Source: Paracoccaceae bacterium
GTDB lineage: Bacteria; Pseudomonadota; Alphaproteobacteria; Rhodobacterales; Rhodobacteraceae
DNA: 16,034 bases
Direction of reading: 5' to 3'
Assembly: GCA_023263735.1 (NCBI GenBank)
Contig: JALQUQ010000015.1
Span: 1-16,034, forward strand
The notes beneath the pieces are model-generated. The model was not told the origin of the DNA. It ran no database searches and saw nothing but the letters and a program-made list of their open reading frames with translations. Shown one piece after another: positions 1 to 6,896 of this stretch; the first letter of the stretch is position 1, and every line of letters starts with the position of its first letter. Both the position numbers and the translations under genes were made by a program.

Positions 1-2
1 CG

Positions 3-119
3 CTCCTGACCACGTGGGACGACGACCCGTGGGCGACCTTCGCCTACTCCGGCCTGGGAGCCGCGAGCCAGCCAGGCGCACGGGAACCGAGCGCGCGGCG
101 GCCGATCAGTCGCTGGTGA
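3..119 (+). CDS. Possible C-terminal fragment of a protein running in from the left, perhaps amine-oxidase-like
   Basis: A reading frame enters from the window edge and stops with TGA at 117-119, giving about 38 residues. It begins LLTTWDDDPWATFAYSGLG and ends in an Arg/Ser/Pro-rich tail. A Trp, Asp-Pro-Trp and Tyr-Ser pattern of this kind occurs near the C-terminus of flavin amine oxidases, but the stretch is too short to assign. Its codons end almost only in G or C, and its composition differs somewhat from the genes to the right. The frame could also be non-coding. It converges on the minus-strand operon. Confidence 0.25.
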   Translation, partial: LLTTWDDDPWATFAYSGLGAASQPGAREPSARRPISRW

Positions 120-178
120 CGGTGGATATGACCACCCGCCGCTCTTGCCCGTTGCCCGACTTTCTGCAAGGCAGGGTG

Positions 179-200
179 GACGGGGCCTAAGGGCCCCGTC
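179..200. terminator. Strong hairpin between convergent units, likely transcription end
   Basis: A perfect 9-bp GC-rich stem (GACGGGGCC at 179-187 pairing with GGCCCCGTC at 192-200) encloses the 4-base loop TAAG. It lies 8 bases beyond the stop codon of the minus-strand aldehyde dehydrogenase, the expected place for the end of that operon, and could serve both directions. Neither side has a clear T-tract, so it is not a textbook intrinsic terminator and may act as an RNA 3'-end stabiliser or with Rho. Confidence 0.6.
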
Positions 201-208
201 ATAGGGGT

Positions 209-1624
209 TCAGAACCCGATGATCGCCTTGGTTTCAAGATATTCTTCCATCCCGAATTCGCCCATCTCGCGGCCGTTGCCCGATTTCTTGTAACCGCCCA
301 TCGGCGCTTCGGTGATTGCGGCGGCCCCGTTATAGAACACGCGGCCCGCTTTCATCTGGCGGCAGATGGCCAGATCGGCGGCTTTGTCGTTGCCAAAGAC
401 ATAGGCCCCCAGCCCGTATTCCGTGTCATTGGCCAGCGCAATCGCCTCTTCCACCGTCTTGTAGGTCATGACCGACGTGACCATGCCAAAGATTTCTTCG
501 CGGGCGATTGTGTTTTCCGGGGTGACCACAAAGATCGTCGGGCGCACGAAAAAGCCCTTGTCGATCCCTTGCGGGCGGCCCGGTCCCCCTTCGATCAGGC
601 GCGCGCCTTCGTCGATGGCCGTCTGGATATAGTATTGAATGCGGTCAAACTGCGCCCGGTTGACCACGGGGCCGTGGGTCGTGGCGGGCAGGGTCGGGTC
701 GCCCACCGTGATATGCTTTGCCACGGCAGCCTGCAAATGGCCGACCAGCTCTTCCAGCTTGTCTTCAGGCACAAGGATGCGGGTCGGCGAATGGCACGAC
801 TGGCCCGAATTCGAATAGCCCCGGGTCACGTTGTATTCGGCGGCGGCCTGCACATCGCCATTCGGCAAGATCAGATTGGCCGATTTGCCGCCCAGTTCCT
901 GCGTCACCCGTTTGACCGAGGGCGCGGCTGCCTCGGCCACCAGAATGCCCGCGCGGGTCGATCCGGTAAACGACACCACCGCGATGTCGTCATGTTTGGA
1001 AATGGCATTCCCCACACCCGGACCATCGCCGTTGATCAGGTTGAACGCGCCCGCGGGGACGCCCGCCTCGTGCAGGATCTCGGCCAGAACAATCGCGCTG
1101 ACCGGGGTGAATTCCGACGGTTTCAGAACCACCGGGCAGCCGGCGGCATAGGCCGATGCCAGCTTGTTGCAGATCAGTTGCACCGGCCAATTCCACGGCG
1201 TGATCAGACCGGCGATGCCGATCGCTTCGCGCTGAAGGATATAGCTGCCCATGTCGCGTTCAAAGACATAGTCCTTCAGCGTCTTGACCGCCTGTTTCAG
1301 CGCGTTCAGACCGGCGGCAGTTTGCTGGGTCAGGCGGCAGGGGGCCCCCATTTCCAGCGTCAGTGCCGCCATCAGATCGCCCTGACGCGCGGTATAAACG
1401 GCGATGATCCGTTCCAGCAGGGCGATGCGTTCCTCACGCGTCTGGCTGCTGAACGCGGGCAAGATCCGCTTGGCCGCGGCCACCGCGCGATCCACATCCG
1501 CGGGGCTGCCGATGGCCACGGTGCCATAGACCTCTTCGGTGGCTGGGTTCACCAGATCAAAGGGGCGCGACGCAATCGGATCGACCCAGGCGCCATCGAT
1601 GTAGAATTGTCCGTAGTGTTTCAT
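209..1624 (-). CDS. NAD(P)-dependent aldehyde dehydrogenase
   Basis: This 471-residue protein is a full-length aldehyde dehydrogenase that oxidises an aldehyde to the free acid. Visible landmarks are the PWNWP segment at 143-147 with oxyanion-hole Asn145, the FTGST coenzyme-binding motif at 219-223, general-base Glu243 in QELGGKS and catalytic Cys277 in NSGQSC. The C-terminal GGYKKSGNGRE-type segment is intact. There is no signal peptide, so it should be cytoplasmic. The ATG at 1624 has an AAGGA ribosome site about 6 bases upstream. It is the last gene of the minus-strand operon, 46 bases after the crotonase gene. The context, after a thiolase-like protein that may be an aldolase, suggests that it oxidises an aldehyde released by C-C cleavage; that role is inference. 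Substrate specificity cannot be read from the sequence. Confidence 0.95.
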   Translation of the reverse strand: MKHYGQFYIDGAWVDPIASRPFDLVNPATEEVYGTVAIGSPADVDRAVAAAKRILPAFSSQTREERIALLERIIAVYTARQGDLMAALTLEMGAPCRLTQQTAAGLNALKQAVKTLKDYVFERDMGSYILQREAIGIAGLITPWNWPVQLICNKLASAYAAGCPVVLKPSEFTPVSAIVLAEILHEAGVPAGAFNLINGDGPGVGNAISKHDDIAVVSFTGSTRAGILVAEAAAPSVKRVTQELGGKSANLILPNGDVQAAAEYNVTRGYSNSGQSCHSPTRILVPEDKLEELVGHLQAAVAKHITVGDPTLPATTHGPVVNRAQFDRIQYYIQTAIDEGARLIEGGPGRPQGIDKGFFVRPTIFVVTPENTIAREEIFGMVTSVMTYKTVEEAIALANDTEYGLGAYVFGNDKAADLAICRQMKAGRVFYNGAAAITEAPMGGYKKSGNGREMGEFGMEEYLETKAIIGF

Positions 1625-1670
1625 GTCATGTCCTTGCGGCGGTCATTGGCCGAAAACAGGATGGCGGGGC

Positions 1671-2471
1671 TTATGTGCCGGTAAAGTTGGGGGCCCGTTT
1701 TTCCTTCAGCGCGGCCACCGCCTCTTTGTGGTCGTTGCTGGTGCGCACAAGCGCGATATGAGAGCTGAGCGTATCCAGATGGCTGAGAAGATCGGTTTCA
1801 CGCGCCTTGAGGACCATGCGTTTGATGAACCGCACCGACAGCGGAGCCGCGGCGGCGATCTGTTCGGCATAGGCCCGCGCATCGTCGCGGAAAGTGTCTT
1901 CGGGGAATACGCGATTGACCAGCCCCAAAGACAGCGCTTCGGTCGCATCGACCCAGCGGCAGGTCCAGAACATGTCAAGCGCCGCAGCCTCTCCGATGAT
2001 CCGGGGCAGGAACCATGCGCCACCGACCCCCGGGATCAGACCCATTTTCGCATAGGTTTCGGCCACACGCGCGCCGCTTGACATCAAACGCACGTCGCAC
2101 ATCAGCGCCAGATCCAGCCCACCGCCGACCGCCATGCCGTTGATCGCGGCGATCACCGGCTTGTCGATTTCGGCGACCTTGCGCGCCAGAGATTGGGTGT
2201 TTGCGGTCATGCCCGCCTTGGCCTGCAACGGGGACTGTTCGGATTTGTCCTTGAACCGCGTGGTGTCCCCGCCCGAGGAAAACGAATTTTCGGTCCCGGT
2301 GAAAACGATGACCTTGACGTCGTCGCGGTGACGGCACTCTTCCAGCCATGCCACCCATTGGCGCACCATGTCGTCATGGAACGAATTGCGCTTTTCGGGT
2401 CGGTTGATGGTGATCGTCGCCACCCCGTTCGTCACGTCGAACAGCAGTTCTTGCGCCTCTTCGGTCATCAT
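1671..2471 (-). CDS. Crotonase-fold protein (enoyl-CoA hydratase/isomerase family) with altered active site
   Basis: This 266-residue protein has the crotonase landmarks: an N-terminal INRPEKRNSF segment, the first oxyanion-hole strand around SFSSGGD (63-69), the second around NGMAVGGGLDLAL (111-123), and GLIPGVGG at 144-151. Aligned by eye with rat enoyl-CoA hydratase, the position of Glu144 is Tyr140 and that of Glu164 is Asp166, so normal syn-hydration chemistry is doubtful. It could be an isomerase, lyase or hydrolase on a CoA ester. The ATG at 2471 overlaps the TGA of the MaoC gene by 4 bases. A second in-frame ATG at 2468 has slightly better spacing from the AAAGG ribosome site, so the start could be one codon later. 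The frame stays open much further upstream, but that part lies in the MaoC gene and shows no family match. Confidence 0.9.
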   Translation of the reverse strand: MMTEEAQELLFDVTNGVATITINRPEKRNSFHDDMVRQWVAWLEECRHRDDVKVIVFTGTENSFSSGGDTTRFKDKSEQSPLQAKAGMTANTQSLARKVAEIDKPVIAAINGMAVGGGLDLALMCDVRLMSSGARVAETYAKMGLIPGVGGAWFLPRIIGEAAALDMFWTCRWVDATEALSLGLVNRVFPEDTFRDDARAYAEQIAAAAPLSVRFIKRMVLKARETDLLSHLDTLSSHIALVRTSNDHKEAVAALKEKRAPNFTGT

Positions 2472-2923
2472 GCAGCCTTTCGTTTGTACATGAAGGTGGC
2501 GATCATGCTTTGAACCGCCTCGCCGCGCTGGTTTACGAATTCGCGCTTGAAGGACACAATGCCCCGGTCGGGCTTTGAGGTTTCGCGCTTTTCCTCGACC
2601 GTCTGGCGCATGTGCAGGGTGTCGCCGTGTTTGACCGGCCCGTGCATCCGCCATTTGTCGATCCCCAGCACGGCAAGCAGCGTGCCATCGTTGATCCCGC
2701 TGGCATAGGTCAGACCGCCCATGATCGCATAGACCAGTGGCGCATGGGCGATGGGTTCGCCAAACGGGGTGGTCTTGCAATATTCGTGATCGGCGTGCAC
2801 GCCGTTGAAATCGCCCGACAGGCAGGCAAAATTCACGATGTCGGTCGAGGTGATCGTGCGGCGCGGGGTTTCAATCACCTGCCCGACGGTGAAATCTTCA
2901 AAATACATGCCACGGATGGTCAT
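2468..2923 (-). CDS. MaoC-family (R-specific) enoyl-CoA hydratase
   Basis: This 151-residue single hot-dog-domain protein should add water to a trans-2-enoyl-CoA. The hydratase-2 signature is present as SGDFNGVH, giving the likely catalytic pair Asp38 and His43, followed by the FGEPIAHAPLVYAI helix. It lacks an attached DUF35/OB-fold domain. The ATG at 2923 has a strong AAAGGAG ribosome site about 6 bases upstream. It starts 11 bases after the thiolase-like gene and overlaps the crotonase gene by 4 bases, so the three are almost certainly co-translated. Next to a thiolase-like protein without catalytic cysteines, it could provide the 3-hydroxyacyl-CoA for retro-aldol cleavage, as hydratases do beside steroid side-chain aldolases. 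That link is inference; ordinary beta-oxidation hydration is the conservative reading. Confidence 0.92.
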   Translation of the reverse strand: MTIRGMYFEDFTVGQVIETPRRTITSTDIVNFACLSGDFNGVHADHEYCKTTPFGEPIAHAPLVYAIMGGLTYASGINDGTLLAVLGIDKWRMHGPVKHGDTLHMRQTVEEKRETSKPDRGIVSFKREFVNQRGEAVQSMIATFMYKRKAA

Positions 2924-2934
2924 TTCGGCTCCTT

Positions 2935-4101
2935 TCAGCGCGCTTCAGAGGTCAGGATCGCGGTGCAATGCGACGACAGGATGCCGCCTTCCCCGTGGAC
3001 CAGCGCGGTTGTTGCATTCGGTGTTTGACGCGGGCCCGCCTCGCCGCGCAACTGGCGCACGGCTTCGACAATGGCCATCAGGCCGCCAACGGCCCCGGCA
3101 TGGGCGTGTGACAGCATGCCGCCGTGGGTGTTGACCGGCAATTTGCCCCCGATGGCGGCGTGACCTTCGGCGAAGAACGCGCCGCCTGCGCCACGCGGGG
3201 CCAGCCCCAGTTCCTCCATCTCGATGATCGGCACGATCGAGAAGCAATCGTACAGCATCGCGACATTGACGTCAGACGGCCCAAGGCCCGCCATCTTATA
3301 GGCCCGCTTGCCCGAGATTTCGGCCCCGAATTCGGTCAGGCTGGGGGCCGAGGTCAGGTGTTCGTGGGTATGAGCCTCGCCAATACCGGCCAGATAGACC
3401 GGTTTGCCCGGCAAATCCTTGGCCCGCTCGGGCGTGGTGACGATAAAGGCGCCCCCCGCATCCGAAATCAGGCAGCAGTCGTACATGTTCAGCGGGTCGG
3501 AAATCGGTTTGGACTCCAACACCTCCTGCACGCTCAGCGGCACTTTCATATGCGCATTGGGGTGCAACAGCGCGTTGGCGCGGGTGTTGGCGGCAACGGC
3601 GGCCATTTCTTCGCGCTTGGTGCCGTATTTGTTCATGTAGGCATTGGCAATGATCGCATAAAGGGACGGAATGCCAACGCCATAGGGGGCTTCGAAATAG
3701 GGGTGCCCCACGGCGGTCAATGCACTGACAGCTTCGTCCCGGCTCATCCCCGTGGCGCGGTTTTCGCCGGCGCAAACCAGAACAACCTCGGCCGCGCCCG
3801 TTGCCACGGCTTGCGCGGCATGGTTCAGCATGGTCGTCGGCGACGCCCCGCCCGTGATGATCGACGCGCAATAGGTGGGCGAAATCCCAAGGTATTCCGC
3901 CAGCACCGACCCCAGCATGAAATAGGGTTCGGTAAAGGAATAGGCGGTCAGAAGGCCGTCGATATCCGAAGGTTTCAGGCCCGCATCCTTGATGGCGCGG
4001 CGCGCCGCTTGAGCGTTCAATCCAAGCCCGGTCATATGGGGCAGGCGGCCGATGTCGCTTTCGCCTACGCCGACAATCACGGCGCGATTTCTTAGTGTCA
4101 T
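2935..4101 (-). CDS. Thiolase-superfamily protein apparently lacking both catalytic cysteines; candidate retro-aldolase
   Basis: This 388-residue protein has the SCP-x/lipid-transfer type of thiolase fold from an N-terminal RNRAVIVGVGESDIG strand to the C-terminus. The usual nucleophile motif C-A-S-G appears as G85-A86-S87-P88, and the C-terminal C-x-G-G-G appears as V368-H369-G370-E371-G372-G373. Retained are N324-T-H-G-G-M-L-S-H-A-H334 and Y284-D-C-F. This pattern recalls the Ltp2/Sal1-type thiolase-like aldolases of steroid side-chain degradation, which cleave 3-hydroxyacyl-CoA without thiolysis. The nearby Cys78 is a caution for the by-eye alignment. The start at 4101 is chosen because it has AGAGGGA just upstream and begins at the conserved strand. 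An upstream in-frame ATG at 4146 would lie inside the sigma-54 promoter. It is the first gene of the minus operon. No DUF35 partner, which Ltp2 needs, is visible. Confidence 0.88.
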   Translation of the reverse strand: MTLRNRAVIVGVGESDIGRLPHMTGLGLNAQAARRAIKDAGLKPSDIDGLLTAYSFTEPYFMLGSVLAEYLGISPTYCASIITGGASPTTMLNHAAQAVATGAAEVVLVCAGENRATGMSRDEAVSALTAVGHPYFEAPYGVGIPSLYAIIANAYMNKYGTKREEMAAVAANTRANALLHPNAHMKVPLSVQEVLESKPISDPLNMYDCCLISDAGGAFIVTTPERAKDLPGKPVYLAGIGEAHTHEHLTSAPSLTEFGAEISGKRAYKMAGLGPSDVNVAMLYDCFSIVPIIEMEELGLAPRGAGGAFFAEGHAAIGGKLPVNTHGGMLSHAHAGAVGGLMAIVEAVRQLRGEAGPRQTPNATTALVHGEGGILSSHCTAILTSEAR

Positions 4102-4140
4102 GGGGTCCCTCTGAGGCCAGCGGATGTCGTTCCCCTTGGC

Positions 4141-4157
4141 GCACATCCTGTGCCAAA
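4141..4157 (-). promoter_or_regulatory. Sigma-54 (-24/-12) promoter for the minus-strand operon
   Basis: Read on the minus strand the sequence is TTTGGCACAGGATGTGC. It contains the invariant GG, exactly 10 bases, then GC, with TGGCAC at -24 and GTGC at -12. The -12 GC lies about 39 bases before the ATG at 4101, allowing a leader of roughly 28 bases with the ribosome site inside it. It is nearly identical to the promoter candidate at 5589-5606 (17 of 18 positions). The assignment rests on the consensus and spacing; no transcript data are available here. Confidence 0.7.
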
Positions 4158-4172
4158 TGCTGGCGGGCGGGC

Positions 4173-4190
4173 TTTGGCATGGTCAGTGCT
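4173..4190 (+). promoter_or_regulatory. Sigma-54 (-24/-12) promoter for the acyl-CoA dehydrogenase at 4242
   Basis: The sequence TTTGGCATGGTCAGTGCT has GG at 4176-4177 and GC at 4188-4189, separated by exactly 10 bases. It departs from TGGCAC-N5-TTGC at two less conserved positions. It faces away from the minus-strand promoter at 4141-4157, and the two -24 elements form an inverted repeat with a 15-base spacer. The predicted start is near 4201, about 40 bases before the ATG at 4242. Confidence 0.6.
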
Positions 4191-4241
4191 ACAGGAACAG
4201 CGATGCCCCTTTGCCGGGTCGAGTCGTCATTGGAGAAAAAA

Positions 4242-5444
4242 ATGGACTATATGTTGCCCGAAGAGATCCCCGCCGTCCGCGAGTCGATCCGTCGGTTCAT
4301 GGAAACCGAGGTCATGCCGGTCATGGACGGATATGAAGAGCGCCGCGAACTTCCGCGCGACCTGATCCGCAAGGCGGGTGAGGCAGGCTATTACGGCGCG
4401 ACCTTCCCCGAAGAGGTGGGCGGCAGCAACATGGGCTATCTGGCGGCGGCGGTTCTGATCGAAGAAATCGCCCGCATGGATGTGCGCTATGGCGGGTTCA
4501 ACCAGAACGGCGGCAACTGCCCGGCCTGCATCTATCTGGGCGGCAATGAGACGCAGATCAAGAAATACGTGCCCGATCTGTTGGCGGGCAAGGTTGTGGG
4601 CATGATGGCCCTGACGGAGGCCGGGGGCGGCTCGGACGCCGAAGGCGCGATGAAAACGGTCGCCCGCCGCGAAGGCGATGTCTACAAGATCAACGGATCG
4701 AAAATGTGGGCGACCTTGGGCGATGAATGCGATGTGGGCATTCTGCTTGCCAAGACCGACCCGGACGCGGGCGCCAAGGGGGTTTCGGCCTTTATCGTCG
4801 AGCCCAAGAAATACAAAGGCTTCACCGCCAAGCCGATTGACGTGGGTCTGTCGAATGCCTTCCGCGTCTGCGCGATCTATCTGGACGATTTCGAAGTGCC
4901 GGCCGAAAACCTGCTGGGCAAGGAGGGCGATGGTTTCAAGATCATCATGCGCGCCCTGCAGGGCGGGCGTGCCGTGATCGGGGCCAAGGCCTTGGGCATT
5001 GCAATCGGTGCTTTTGAAGACGCGGTCCGCTATGCCAACGAGCGCGTGATCAAGGGCAGCCCCATCGGCAAATATCAGATGATCCAAAGCCAGATCGCTG
5101 AAATGGCCGTGGCCATCGAAGCCAGCCGCGCCTTGGTCTATCAGGCAGCGCAAGCGATGGATATGGAACTGCCGACGAACCGTATCGCCTCGATCGCCAA
5201 ATACCATGCGTCGCAAACCGCCAAGTTCTGCACCGATCAGGCCCAGCAGATTTATGGCGGCTATGGTCTGTCGTCGGAATTCCGCATCGCCAAATATCGC
5301 CGCTATGCCGATCTGATGTTCACCGGCGAAGGGACGGCCAACGTTCAAAAGATCCTGATTGCGGAGGATGCCTTGGGCTACAAGGTCGCCGACCGTCACC
5401 ATGGCAAGACCGGCCTGCGCGCCATGGGGCGCGGCGCGGCCTGA
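4242..5444 (+). CDS. Acyl-CoA dehydrogenase (FAD), first of two
   Basis: This 400-residue flavoprotein should introduce a 2,3-double bond into an acyl-CoA and pass electrons to ETF. It shows the N-terminal helical domain, the FAD/substrate motif MALTEAGGGSD (122-132), the middle beta-domain around FIVEPKKYKG, and a C-terminal QQIYGGYG segment followed by TGEGTANVQ with likely catalytic base Glu363. The ATG at 4242 has GGAG 6 bases upstream; in-frame codons before it are leader. It is alone between the divergent promoter region and a strong terminator at 5476-5502, so it is probably transcribed by itself but switched on together with the neighbouring operons. It could act on the side chain before the minus-operon enzymes or on the ring acid. 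Its substrate is unknown. Confidence 0.95.
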   Translation: MDYMLPEEIPAVRESIRRFMETEVMPVMDGYEERRELPRDLIRKAGEAGYYGATFPEEVGGSNMGYLAAAVLIEEIARMDVRYGGFNQNGGNCPACIYLGGNETQIKKYVPDLLAGKVVGMMALTEAGGGSDAEGAMKTVARREGDVYKINGSKMWATLGDECDVGILLAKTDPDAGAKGVSAFIVEPKKYKGFTAKPIDVGLSNAFRVCAIYLDDFEVPAENLLGKEGDGFKIIMRALQGGRAVIGAKALGIAIGAFEDAVRYANERVIKGSPIGKYQMIQSQIAEMAVAIEASRALVYQAAQAMDMELPTNRIASIAKYHASQTAKFCTDQAQQIYGGYGLSSEFRIAKYRRYADLMFTGEGTANVQKILIAEDALGYKVADRHHGKTGLRAMGRGAA

Positions 5445-5475
5445 TTTCGGTCGGGACTGCGAAGGAAAAATCTGG

Positions 5476-5502
5476 GGCGCGCCAAGGTTTGGCGCGCCTT
5501 TT
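5476..5502 (+). terminator. Intrinsic terminator after the acyl-CoA dehydrogenase gene
   Basis: A perfect 10-bp stem (GGCGCGCCAA at 5476-5485 and TTGGCGCGCC at 5489-5498) has a 3-base loop and is followed by TTTT at 5499-5502. It begins 31 bases after the stop codon. An A-run at 5466-5470 on the other side could give weak activity in the opposite direction. It separates the single-gene unit from the long operon beginning at 5642. Confidence 0.9.
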
Positions 5503-5588
5503 GTCTGTGTGGGCGACAGGGTTTCGCCAAAATTGCCCTTTGCGTGGACAGTTGCGGGTGGCCTGTGGCCAAATCCTGGCGGCATCCC

Positions 5589-5606
5589 TTTGGCACAGGA
5601 TTTGCG
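5589..5606 (+). promoter_or_regulatory. Sigma-54 (-24/-12) promoter for the long plus-strand operon
   Basis: The sequence TTTGGCACAGGATTTGCG contains TGGCAC, five bases and TTGC, a full match to the core sigma-54 consensus, with GG at 5592-5593 and GC at 5604-5605 exactly 10 bases apart. The predicted start near 5617 leaves a leader of about 25 bases before the ATG at 5642. It shares its first 13 bases (TTTGGCACAGGAT) with the minus-strand promoter at 4141-4157. Sigma-54 promoters need an enhancer-binding activator; none is encoded in the window. Confidence 0.75.
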
Positions 5607-5641
5607 GTTGTCCGTTTCACGTTGAGAACGAGGAAGCCGCT

Positions 5642-6847
5642 ATGTCAGAGAACGCTGGATCATTGCCCTACAAGGCCTTGCCGATTGTCAAGGATGGCAA
5701 GCCCTTTGCCATGTTCGAGGGTGTTCGTGTCGTGGATGTGACGACCTCGGTCGCGGGGCCCTATGCCACGCAGTTGTTGGCTGATTTTGGGGCCGAAGTG
5801 ATCAAGGTCGAACGCGCGCATGGCGATGATGCCCGCGCCTGGGGGCCTCCGTTCCTGAATGAACAATCGCTGTGGTTCACGGCTGTGAACCGCAACAAGA
5901 AAAGCGTCGTGCTGGATGCGCGCAGTGCGCAAGGCAAGGCCGATATGGAGGCGCTGATCGCCTCGGCCGATGTGTTTGTCACCAACCAGCCGCCATCGGT
6001 TCAAAAGAAGCTGGGCATGGATTATGCCAGCCTCAAGGCGCGGCGGGACGATATCATCTTTGTGTCGATCACCGGCTTTGGGCTTGAGGGCGAGCGTGCC
6101 GAACTGACCTGCTATGACCTGATCGCCGAAGGCTATTCGGGCGTGATGGATATCACGGGCGCCGCCGACTCCGGCCCCCAAAAGATTGGCACCCCGGCGG
6201 CTGACATGCTGGCGGGGCAAGATGCGGCCATGGCCACGATGGCCGCGCTGTTTGATCGCGCCAAGACGGGCAAGGGCCATCTGATCGACGTCAGCCTTGT
6301 GGAAAGCATGACGCGTTTCCTTGCCTGCCGGATTTCGCCCTATCTTGGCTCGGGCGAGGTGCCGGCGCGGTCGGGCGGCACCGACAGCGTGATCGCCATC
6401 TATCAGCCCTTTGAAACCGCCGACCTGCCGATGACCCTTGGTCTTGGGAATGACGGCATCTGGGCCCGGTTCTGGGAGGCGGTGGGCGACCCCGACTATG
6501 CCGCACGCCCCGAATTCGCCTCGAATGCCGACCGCCGCGTGCATCGCGCCCAGATCGTGACCCGGATTCAAGAGATCCTGAAGACCCGCCCGCGCGATGC
6601 CTGGCTTGATCTCCTGGGAACGGCCCGCGTGCCCGCAGGCCCGATCAACCGGATCGATGAGGTTTCTGGCGACCGCGCCTTGCAAGAGCGGGGGTTGTTC
6701 TACGCGATCGAGGAAGATGGCCGCACCGTGCCGCAGATCGGCCTTGGCATCACCATCGATGGCACGCCCAGCCATGCCCGCACCGCCCCGCCCGTATTGG
6801 GGGCCCATACCGCAGAGATTCTCGGCCGCCTGCGCGCCGCCGAATAA
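5642..6847 (+). CDS. CaiB/BaiF family (family III) CoA-transferase
   Basis: This 401-residue protein belongs to the family that moves CoA between acyl-CoA esters and free carboxylic acids, usually as a dimer of interlocked rings. Visible features are VVDVTTSVAGPYATQLLADFGAEVIKVE at the N-terminus (31-57, the CoA-binding core), ITGFGLEGE (143-151) and the likely nucleophile Asp159 in CYDLIAEGYSG. The family's usual GP after the glycine loop is GE here. The ATG at 5642 has GAGGA seven bases upstream and lies about 25 bases after the predicted sigma-54 start, making it the first gene of the long operon. It may activate the incoming acid using a CoA ester from the pathway as donor, an energy-saving alternative to the ligase at 7686. 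The donor and acceptor are unknown. Confidence 0.93.
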   Translation: MSENAGSLPYKALPIVKDGKPFAMFEGVRVVDVTTSVAGPYATQLLADFGAEVIKVERAHGDDARAWGPPFLNEQSLWFTAVNRNKKSVVLDARSAQGKADMEALIASADVFVTNQPPSVQKKLGMDYASLKARRDDIIFVSITGFGLEGERAELTCYDLIAEGYSGVMDITGAADSGPQKIGTPAADMLAGQDAAMATMAALFDRAKTGKGHLIDVSLVESMTRFLACRISPYLGSGEVPARSGGTDSVIAIYQPFETADLPMTLGLGNDGIWARFWEAVGDPDYAARPEFASNADRRVHRAQIVTRIQEILKTRPRDAWLDLLGTARVPAGPINRIDEVSGDRALQERGLFYAIEEDGRTVPQIGLGITIDGTPSHARTAPPVLGAHTAEILGRLRAAE

Positions 6848-6896
6848 GACCCAAGCCCCGCGCCCTGCTGCACGGGCGATGCAAAGGATAGATGAC

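Noticed and set aside
121..136. GGTGG-ATATGA-CCACC hairpin after the left-edge stop codon
   Set aside because: The stem is only 5 bp with no T-tract, and the much stronger hairpin at 179-200 is a better candidate for the transcription end.
2472..2780. Upstream in-frame extension of the crotonase at 1671-2471
   Set aside because: The extra residues lie antisense-free but fully inside the MaoC gene in another frame and show no crotonase features. The ATG at 2471 has a ribosome site and a 4-base coupling overlap.
4053..4075. TGTCG-N13-CGACA dyad as an enhancer site for the dehydrogenase promoter
   Set aside because: It lies inside the thiolase-like coding region, where it encodes the conserved GVGESDIG segment, and it does not match the dyad upstream of 5589. 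Chance is the simpler reading.
4102..4146. Longer N-terminus for the thiolase-like protein starting at 4146
   Set aside because: The added 15 residues lack family similarity, the ribosome site is poor, and the start would fall inside the predicted minus-strand promoter.
4147..4179. Inverted repeat (TGCCAAA, 15 bases, TTTGGCA) as a repressor operator
   Set aside because: Each arm is the -24 box of a GG-N10-GC sigma-54 promoter facing outward, which explains the symmetry. The copy near 5569-5599 has the same 15-base spacing but only its right arm has a correct -12 element, so some extra regulatory role is not fully excluded.
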